Assembly (NCBI GenBank): GCA_034401135.1
Contig: JAWZSP010000004.1
Span: forward strand, 4,030,001-4,094,000
Length of the DNA: 64,000 nt
Direction: 5' to 3'
Source of the DNA: Volutella citrinella
Taxonomy: Eukaryota > Ascomycota > Sordariomycetes > Hypocreales > Nectriaceae
Made by a program: the position numbers and the translations under genes. This document shows positions 56,780 to 64,000 of this stretch, piece by piece. Each line of letters begins with the position of its first letter. Within the stretch, counting starts at the first letter, position 1. A model generated the notes under the pieces. The model was not told the origin of the DNA and ran no database searches. It worked only from the letters and a program-made list of their open reading frames with translations.

Positions 56780-58861
56780 ATGGCATCCCCAACCTCAGCG
56801 ACGGGCCTCCCGCAAGGGTCCAATGCCCCGCCCGCCATCTCGCGGCAGGAAGCCAGTGCCCTTGTGCGCCAGGTTAATCGCCTCTTGAACCGCCAGCTGT
56901 CGTCTGTCTGCCAAGTGAATGGGCTCAAGAGCACCGGAATCAAAGCCGAGCTGCAGAATCGCATTGCCAATCGTGAGTCAATGCCCAAGCGTGTGCTGCA
57001 TCTTGCAGTCGCCTCACCTCTGACTATTGTCTCCCCACATCACATCCAACTCTTCGCCCTCTACCCCGTCACCTTGCATGCTACCGGCTTGTCCAACCAC
57101 GTCTCCCCAATTATCCTTATCCTGTTCACGCGGCCCTTCTCCATTTCCAAACCATATCGGCTAACCTTTCACTCGTATAAATAGTCATTCAGGGCGCAGT
57201 TAACACCAACGACCCCGTGCGATTTCAGCAGATCCGCCAAAGCGTCCACAACACAATTGCGAATGCATCCTCGGGCAGCTCCCCGGCACGAGCAAGCCAC
57301 TCGCAGTCACATACCCATACAAACCCCGTCCTCCCATCTCCACATGTCCCAATGGCCATGCCCTATTCCAGCAATTCCAACGGATACCGTTCTGGATATG
57401 GGTCATCTGGCAGCCAACAGCTGTCATTCAAACCCAGTCCGTTCTACAAGATCGAAAGTTCCATTACGGAAGTGCGCACATGCGAAGGTAACCAACGCCA
57501 TTAGGTGGCCACGGATAAGAAGCGTGAAAGCTGACCCAACCTCCGTAGCCATGTCACAACACCGTAACTCGGTCACTTTCCCCATCAAGCTCAACGACTA
57601 CCCGGCGCTTCAGCCTTGTGTTAATGACAAGTCTTACCGTGTCATGGTCTTTTGCGCGGGGGAGAACCAGGCCGTGCAAGATATCGCATTCCCTCACCAG
57701 TCGGAACTGAGAGTGAATGGGGGCGAGATCAAGGCGAACCTGCGAGGACTGAAGAACAAACCTGGATCTACTAGACCGGTTGACATCACCAGCTCCCTTC
57801 GCCTTCGACCACAGTATCTGAACAATATTGAGTTCACTTACGCGTTGACGACAAAAGTCAGTAGGCACATCGCCAACCTCCACCCCCCCCCAACAAACCT
57901 TGTCCAAATATTCCCATTGTTGAGTTGTTAGCTAACTATCAGCCATCCAGCGATTTTATCTTACCCTCAACCTTTGCAAGGTGACGTCTGTGGACGATCT
58001 GGTGACCCGGATTTCCACGGGCAAGAGGATACCAATAGACTCGGTCGTACAAGAGTGTAAGCTTCCCTCATTTGCGACAGTAGCCAGTGGTGTTGGATTG
58101 CTAACCGGCTTTGTTTGCTCCTGTAGTCACTAAAAAGGCACAAGACCCAGACGTGGTCGCAACTTCGCAGGTCCTGTCACTGAAGTGCCCGCTCTCCTAC
58201 ATGCGACTGGACTTGCCATGTCGTGGCCTGAGCTGTTCACACGTGCAGTGCTTTGATGCCACATCATATCTCCAGCTTCAGGAACAAGGCCCCCAGTGGC
58301 TATGCCCTATTTGCAACAAATCTGCGCCTTTTGACCAGCTGGCTGTGGATGAGTAAGTTGATCCCTGCACAGACTATTGTATATGGCAACTAACCCCTCT
58401 GTAGGTATGTGAGAGATATTCTCACCAGGACACCAAAAAGCTTGGAAACGGTCACAATCGAGCCTGACGGCGCATGGCACATCAAGAGCGCCGAGGATGA
58501 GCGGCAAAGCCAGACCAACGGGAACTCGTTTCAGGACGAGGACGATGAAGACGAGTTGGAGATCTCCGAGATCAACCCGGTTGGAAACGGCCGTCGACTG
58601 GAGACGCCTAAGCGCCCGACTCCCAGCACGGGCACACCAATGTCGGGTGGCCGCGATCACTCAGCTTCGGGACCCCGAGGACTGGCATCGACAAGCCACA
58701 AGAGGCCAGCAGCAGCGGTTATTGACCTGACGCTGTCCTCGGACGATGAAGACGATGTGCCTATCCAGCGGCCAACAAAGCGACAGAGCGTGGCAGCAAA
58801 TGGCTACGACGGGCCATCAAGCCTAGGCTTCCATGACGATTACCCGCTTGGGTATTCCTAG
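56780..58861 (+). CDS. SIZ1: SUMO E3 ligase, SIZ/PIAS family
   Basis: Transfers SUMO from Ubc9 to nuclear targets. Six exons: 56780-56972, 57185-57487, 57549-57856, 57951-58056, 58127-58352 and 58405-58861. Introns are 212, 61, 94, 70 and 52 bp; the product is 530 residues. A SAP-type DNA-binding segment (LNRQLSSVCQVNGLKSTGIK, then ELQNRIANLIQ) is at about 36-66. The PINIT domain spans roughly 165-300 (NSVTFPIKLNDYPALQP, RVMVFCAG, NNIEFTYALTTKRFYLTL). The SP-RING covers 324-370 with Cys340, His342, Cys345, Cys363 and Cys366 in the expected C-x-H-x2-C and C-x2-C spacing. Near the C-terminus VIDLT (484-488) followed by acidic residues is a SUMO-interacting motif. At 530 residues it is shorter than yeast Siz1 (about 900). 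The symbol denotes family membership; orthology to Siz1, Siz2 or Pli1 is not resolved. Confidence 0.94.
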
Positions 58862-59825
58862 GAGGATTCTGGCGGCTCGCACCGCGAGTCTAGGCGGAAG
58901 AGGATGAAAAAGAAGCATAGACGGCGCACCGGATAAATCAGGGTTTGTGGAATATGACGTGGCATGGCAATTGTTTTTTCTGGGGTTTTCTATCTCTTGA
59001 GCTTCGTGACTTTTTTCTTTTGGCTTCCCGACTTGGCCTGGCAAGGGCTGAGGCATTACACGGGTCCATTGCGCAGAGCCCCGACTTATATCTCCGTCAC
59101 ATTGGTTCGGCTTGGCGTTGGAGGAGACGAAAATATGATTCCCCTATTTTCTCGAGTTGAGGTGGCTCTTTGTTTGTGAGTGGATTGGATTTTGCAGTCA
59201 ATCGGATGGCAAGTTGCACCAACGTTAAAAGTGTAGCCAATCCAGTTGTTGGCGAGTTAACGTAACTAGTTGTAAGGAACTCCAAGTATCCGTAGGATGG
59301 GTGCTTTGCAGCTCGCCAAAGGAGTATAAGACAATAGCATCTATTCACACAAAAGCATATCATCTTTCTCCCCAAAGTGTGTCAACCATTGACTTGATGC
59401 TGAAGGCCGAAAACTGCAGTGTAGGTAGTAGTAGTACTGGCGTCAAGTCAAGCCACCCATGTCCAGTGTGGGAGAGGCGCCGTTGGTGCTCCCGCCCCGC
59501 GTTTGCCAAGACATGCACTTTCGATAAGCTGAGCACCTCCCCTCCAGGGCTTATCAGCACGTGCACCTCACCCATAGAAGCTCAAGTTAGCAGGTACGTA
59601 GGGGGGCGGGCCACTGACGCCAGCAGAGCAGCGCCCCCAGGACGTCCCCATCACCAAGACAGCGCCAGCAACAACCCAACCCCTCGTTCTCTCTCGACTG
59701 CAGCGCCCGGCCACCCTCGATACGGACTCACCCTCACGCGCTCCCCGGATGCCAGCTCGATAGGAGTCCAAACTCACCCAACACCCGTCCCGCTCCTCGG
59801 CCTCGGCCCTCCGCCAGCCGCAGCC
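58862..59825. other. intergenic region SIZ1 to TRS33
   Basis: 964 bp between two plus-strand genes. The first part, with T-rich stretches, is the likely SIZ1 3' UTR. The region from about 59620 is C-rich and probably the TRS33 promoter and leader. The in-frame open stretch upstream of the TRS33 ATG (from 59301) has no domain and is not taken as coding. Confidence 0.5.
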
Positions 59826-60763
59826 ATGTCGTTCGAACCCGTCATGCCGCCCTTCAACTCGTCCGACCCGGGTGCCAGCTTCCTCAGCTCGTCGTGTCTC
59901 GACTTCCTCCTCATCGAGCTCGTGCCCCTGGCCTACCGCGTCACGCACGACCGCGACTCGGCGCCCCTTGAGGCGGCCGGCACCGGCGCCGGGCCCAGCG
60001 CTGCCGCCACCCCGGCCACCGACGCCGCATCCACCAGCCATGCCGTGAGCTCCAATGCCGCCGGCGTCGTCTCCGCGGCCGGAACGCGCAAGCCCGACGA
60101 GGAGGAGGACCTCGACGCCGTGCATTACCGCCTCGAGATGCTAGGCTATAGGGTGGGACAGGGCCTCGTGGAAAGGTAGGCGCGCCAACATCCCCCCCCA
60201 GCGTTACTTGGGAAACACGTCGCCTGTGGGAATGCGTCGTGGTGGAGGTTCGCACAACTGACGCCGGACTGCTAGGTTCTCGAGGGACCGGCCACGGTTC
60301 AACGACACGCTAGACGTCATCAAGTTCCTCTGCAAGGACCTGTGGTCCTTGGTATTTGGGAAGAACATTGACAACCTAAAGACAAACCACCGGGTATGTA
60401 CCTCCTCCCGGGACCCTCCTTAAAGGGCCCCTCCTCGGGCGTGCATCTCACGGTTCCTTGCTCATGCATCTTACAGGGAGTCTACGTATTGACAGACAAC
60501 GTCTTCCGGCCATTCTCGCGGATGAGCACGGAAGCAGGCGGTCAAGCAATAGTCCGCGCACAGCCGGTACACTCCCGATCAATCCCGAAACGCTACTCAA
60601 CCAGGCGGATGCTAACTGCCTCGTCCAACAGTTCCTATGGTTTCCGTGCGGCATCGTTCGGGGAGCTCTGGCCGCCCTAGGAATCAACTCTACGGTTCAA
60701 GCCGAGATCAATGAGCTGCCCGGAGCCGTGTTTCAGATCAAGACTATCCCTAATAAGCCCTGA
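59826..60763 (+). CDS. TRS33: TRAPP complex subunit Trs33 (Bet3 family)
   Basis: A small core subunit of TRAPP, the exchange factor for Ypt1/Rab1 at the Golgi. Four exons: 59826-60175, 60276-60393, 60477-60566 and 60632-60763. Introns are 100, 83 and 65 bp, and the product is 229 residues. Bet3-fold segments are clear: [16 protein letters not shown] (about 24-39), [63 protein letters not shown] and [20 protein letters not shown], with an ending QIKTIPNKP. Splicing between AQP and FLWFPCG restores the family signature. A low-complexity Ala/Thr/Gly/Ser insert of about 45 residues (51-95) separates helix 1 from the rest, which explains why it is longer than human TRAPPC6 (about 160). It converges with MDH. 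Confidence 0.95.
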
Positions 60764-61154
60764 GAGGGCTGTCCCTTTCATGACACGATAGTGACGATAT
60801 ACCCTGCTGCATTCTAGCCCAGATATGCGCGCTAGATCCCATTTATGTACATTAAACAGCCAGCCAACCACCGCCCAGAGCCACTGAGACTTGCCTCAAT
60901 TCCTCCAGCCATACCTGAACCCTGCCTGCAGCGATGCCTGAATACTCAGGGGGGAATAATCCTGCTTGTCCGAGAGAGAGGATGCGTGCCTAAATGGTTC
61001 ACAGCCTATGATAAAGAGCGGGTCATCAGCAGCTGCCGTCTTCAATTTCTTCTAAAGCCTAGCGCCAAATAGCTATGGAAACCTGGGGGTTTCGTCGGAG
61101 CTCCGCAGGGAGCTGCTTACTGGGGCTTTTTTTTTTTTTTATAGAGTGGGTTGT
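60764..61154. other. convergent 3' region TRS33/MDH
   Basis: 391 bp between facing stops. It contains a 14-base T run at 61127-61140, just beyond the MDH stop. No coding frame is supported. Confidence 0.55.
61127..61140. repeat. 14-base poly-T tract
   Basis: T run on the plus strand, so poly-A in the MDH transcript, beginning 14 bp after its stop codon. Confidence 0.9.
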
Positions 61155-62727
61155 TTACTTTTGGGGAGGGTTGTGGACAAAGGTGATGCCCTTGGTGATG
61201 TTGCCAGCAAGACCCTCCTTGCACTTGGCCAGAAGGCCCTGCTCCTTCTCGGTGATGCCCTCCAGGACGTTGATAGCCTTCTCGGCGCCGTTGGGCTGTG
61301 TACATGTTAGCCAAATTACGTACTTCAAGACAAATCACATGTTCAACTCACGCCGAGCTCAATGGGGACGGAGAAGAAGTCGGTGCCAACGAGCTTCTTG
61401 ATGGCGTCACCGCCGGGAACGCCATCGAGGTAGACGTAGCTGGGCTCAACGAGACCCTTCTCGCCCTTCACGGCGCGGAGGACCTTCTCGGCGAATCTAC
61501 AATGGGGTGTCAGTCATTGAGGTTCAAAGCGGGCGGGTTGAATTCGTGGGACAGCTCACCGGAAACCGGCGTAAGCCATGGAGAGGGTGGCAGAGCCAGC
61601 GCCGTCCTTGGCCTTGACGACCTCATCACCACCGAACTGGACACGGTTGACGAGAGCGTCATACTTGTCGTCGGGGATGGTGACGGCGGGGGTGGCCTTG
61701 CTGAAGAGGGGAACAATGGTCTCGCCAGAGTGACCACCAATGACGGGGATGGTCAGCTTCTGGGGCTGAGACTCGCCAATGATCTCGGCGACGAAGGTCT
61801 CGGCACGGACAATGTCGAGAGTGGTGACACCGAAGACACGCTGGGGGTTGAAAACCTTCTTGGCCTTGAGGACCTCAGCGGTGATGGGGACGGTGGAGTT
61901 GACGGGGTTGGAGATGATGAGGAGGAAGGCGTTGGGGGCGACCTCGGCGGCGACCTCAATGAGGCCCTTGACAATGCCAGCATTGATGTTGAAGAGATCA
62001 TCACGGGTCATGCCAGGCTTGCCTGTTTCGAGGAGAGTTGCAGGTTAGCTCGCCTAGCTCTGCAGTGCGGAGGGCTAGTCGCCGGGCGGCCGGAGCGGGC
62101 GGCCGGGAGACGAGAGCCTGGGGTTCGGAGCGCACTTACGGGGGATACCAGCGGGGATGACGATGATGTCGGCATCCTTGAAGGCGGCCTTAGCGCCGTC
62201 GTTGGCGGGAAGGTAGCCAGTGGTCTTCTGCAAAGGGTGTGAGCTTCTGCTGTGCGTGCGAGTGGAACCCGGGGCAAGGGAGAGGCCTCGAGATGGGCTG
62301 AGGGGGAGACTAAAGCTACTCACGGCAGGGGAGGAGATGTGAGAAAGATCGGTGGCAACACCGGGGGTGTTGACGACATCGTAGAGAGCGAGCTCGTCGA
62401 TAAGAGGAGAGGCCTTGAGGAGGAGCGAGAGGGGCTACAGGTGTCATGGTTAGCTTTGCGCGCGTTGACGGAGCGAGTGAGGGGCAGTCGCCAGTGAGAG
62501 CGCCCAGAAGAACATACCTGGCCAATGCCACCAGAGGCGCCAGCAACAACTGTATCCAGGGAAAAGAACTCGAGTCAGCATCCAAAACCATCGAGAGCGA
62601 CATGTTGGCGGGCTCGGGGAGGGAGAGGCGATGAGCAAGAGGACAAGAGGGTGAAAGCGGGGTTGAGCATCATGTTCATGATGGTGGTGTTGGTGGCGGC
62701 GGCGAGATACGTACCAGCCTTGACCAT
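61155..62727 (-). CDS. NAD-dependent malate dehydrogenase, no mitochondrial presequence
   Basis: Interconverts malate and oxaloacetate with NAD. Seven exons: 62727-62715, 62549-62518, 62434-62324, 62227-62140, 62022-61560, 61496-61352 and 61295-61155. Introns are 165, 83, 96, 117, 63 and 56 bp; the product is 330 residues. The first exon is 13 nt. [15 protein letters not shown] carries the Rossmann glycines Gly8, Gly11 and Gly14. Substrate arginines Arg82 and Arg88 lie in GIPRKPGMTR, the proton relay is Asp151 (TTLDIVR) with Arg154 and His179 (GGHSGET), so the active site is complete. The protein begins at the NAD-binding strand with no targeting peptide, and ends PPQK, which is not a PTS1. 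A cytosolic enzyme is therefore the best reading, with a separate mitochondrial paralogue expected elsewhere. A pyrimidine-rich leader precedes the ATG. Confidence 0.96.
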
Positions 62728-64000
62728 GATTACGGTATTTGGTTGTGAAAGGAGGAAGGGGGATGAGAAGCTGAAGAAGTGAAGAAGAAGAAGCTGGCGA
62801 TTGTGTATGGAAGGGATTGAGTTTGAATGAGGGGAGGAAGAAGAGAGGAGAGGGAGGAAAGAGGTGGGAGGCCAAGGGTTCAAGAATGAGATGAAGCGGC
62901 GTGCTGGCGCGGGGGCGCCTGGATGGAGGGGGCTTGGGACGCGGCATGTACGGGGCAGGCGCGGGAAGTCGGGGACAAGCTCGACCACCCTACCTACAGG
63001 ATCTCTGCTAGTACTCTTGAGGATGGGATGGGGTGGCCCGCCTCGCCTCGCCTGGCCTCATCTCGCACTTTGCAGTCACAGACTCGCACCAGCCCAGCTA
63101 CCTTGTCTCCGGTCTCCATTGCGGTCGCCCGTGCTGTCGCTACCAAGGTGAGGGACCGTGAGATGCTAGAGGGCTCCATCCCGTCCTCCCGCGATCCAAT
63201 TGCTGTCGAGCACATTACATGACCGGCGCGCAGAGGTTCCCGACCACGGCCAGTACCCCGTACCTGGCCAACGGGAGGCTGCAGCTGCTCTCCATGCCAT
63301 TGAAGCCAATGGCGAGGGGATCGGAGGCACGGGAGTCGACCTCCGTTCAGGTACCTCGAGAGATGGCCTCATTACTTGGAATTACTGCTACATTTAGTAT
63401 CCAGTACCTTGCGTACTACTAGCAGTACTAGATCTTGCTACATATACCTCAGCTATGGCGTCGCCGGGCTTCGGCTCTGGACGCCCAATTGCTTGTCCTC
63501 GGAGCATGTGCTCGGCCATGTGCCATTTTGCTTGTGCTGGCCTGCCTGCGGCTGGGCGCGCGCCGAAATCGTCTCAGGATGGGTGCGTGCTTGGGCGCGA
63601 ATGGGCGCGAAAAAGCACTGGTGGGGCAGGCCGAGGAAGGCGGGGCACGCATGTCAGTCATGGTCATCGCCATCACTCATCAAGGAGGGGCAACCGCCGG
63701 GCCACACCGCGAGCGCCGCCACCATGGAGGGGCACAATTTGTCGCGGATATGACAGCACAGAGCCCCAAGTCAACACCAACAGAGTCCATGGATGGCACA
63801 GCATAGACGCCACCATCGATCCTCGGCCAGACCTGCACTCTGCGACACCTCACCGTCCATTGTCCATTACCCAAACGGCCATGCCCCTGCCCACGCAGCA
63901 TCCTGGAAGCAGCACACAGAGCACACCAAGCACACCAAGCACCACAAGCACAGGTTATGCGGCTCGGGCTGCATCAAGACACACACCATGCGCTGACCGA
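62728..64000. promoter_or_regulatory. MDH promoter and window edge
   Basis: No gene is supported in the last 1.27 kb. The 62740-62880 stretch is purine-rich on the plus strand, a CT tract read toward MDH, and fits its core promoter and 5' UTR. The third exact copy of GCAGTACTAG is at 63422-63431. A short imprecise ACACCAAGC repeat lies near 63918-63945. Confidence 0.5.

Noticed and set aside
61298..62242. 314-codon plus-strand frame opposite MDH
   Set aside because: Antisense shadow of well-supported MDH exons and their introns; strong codon bias creates long antisense frames.
1..64000. secondary-metabolite cluster, transposon or mating-type locus
   Set aside because: No polyketide or peptide synthase, terpene cyclase, transposase, reverse transcriptase, HMG or alpha-box gene was found on either strand.

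Overview
This window is nuclear DNA from a filamentous ascomycete fungus. The genes have short introns (mostly 49-120 bp) with GTNNGT-type donors, CTAAC or CTGAC branch sites and CAG/TAG acceptors. Proteins carry long Ser/Pro-rich disordered regions, leaders are pyrimidine-rich, and fungal single-copy genes such as ATG15 and POB3 are present. Gene content and protein style suggest Sordariomycetes, probably Hypocreales; this is an inference and the species cannot be named. No CRISPR array, rRNA, convincing tRNA, transposon or intact mobile element was seen.

I support 15 protein-coding genes. The left two thirds (1-44.9 kb) is gene-poor, with seven genes: an orphan Ser-rich protein (8202-9374 +), SWC2/VPS72 (13410-10349 -), ATG15 (15900-14020 -), POB3 (16901-18861 +), an SREBP/Tye7-type bHLH factor (26414-28170 +), a CRIB-motif protein (32613-30130 -) and a NIPA-type magnesium transporter (43506-41279 -). 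They are separated by three deserts of about 8.2, 7.6 and 8.7 kb. Each desert lies on the 5' side of a gene for a disordered or regulatory protein.

The right third (44.9-62.7 kb) is compact. It holds an orphan ascomycete protein (44927-45979 +), NOP4 (48455-46224 -), the condensin subunit YCG1/CND3 (48781-51906 +), GPI7/LAS21 (55091-52171 -), a small DUF2423 nucleolar-type protein (55950-55450 -), a SIZ/PIAS SUMO ligase (56780-58861 +), TRAPP subunit TRS33 (59826-60763 +) and malate dehydrogenase (62727-61155 -). Gaps are under 1 kb, and there are divergent promoters (NOP4/YCG1 325 bp; DUF2423/SIZ1 829 bp) and convergent 3' ends.

The genes do not form one pathway or a secondary-metabolite cluster. 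Themes are chromatin (SWR1 and FACT subunits, condensin, SUMO ligase), ribosome biogenesis (NOP4, DUF2423), membrane traffic and lipids (ATG15, TRS33, GPI7) and central metabolism (MDH). Exon structures were rebuilt by hand from splice signals, reading phase and recall of family conservation, and every spliced CDS keeps frame. The most interesting unexplained material is the three deserts, the soluble SREBP-type bHLH gene, the repeat-bearing tails of ATG15 and SWC2, and the two orphan genes.
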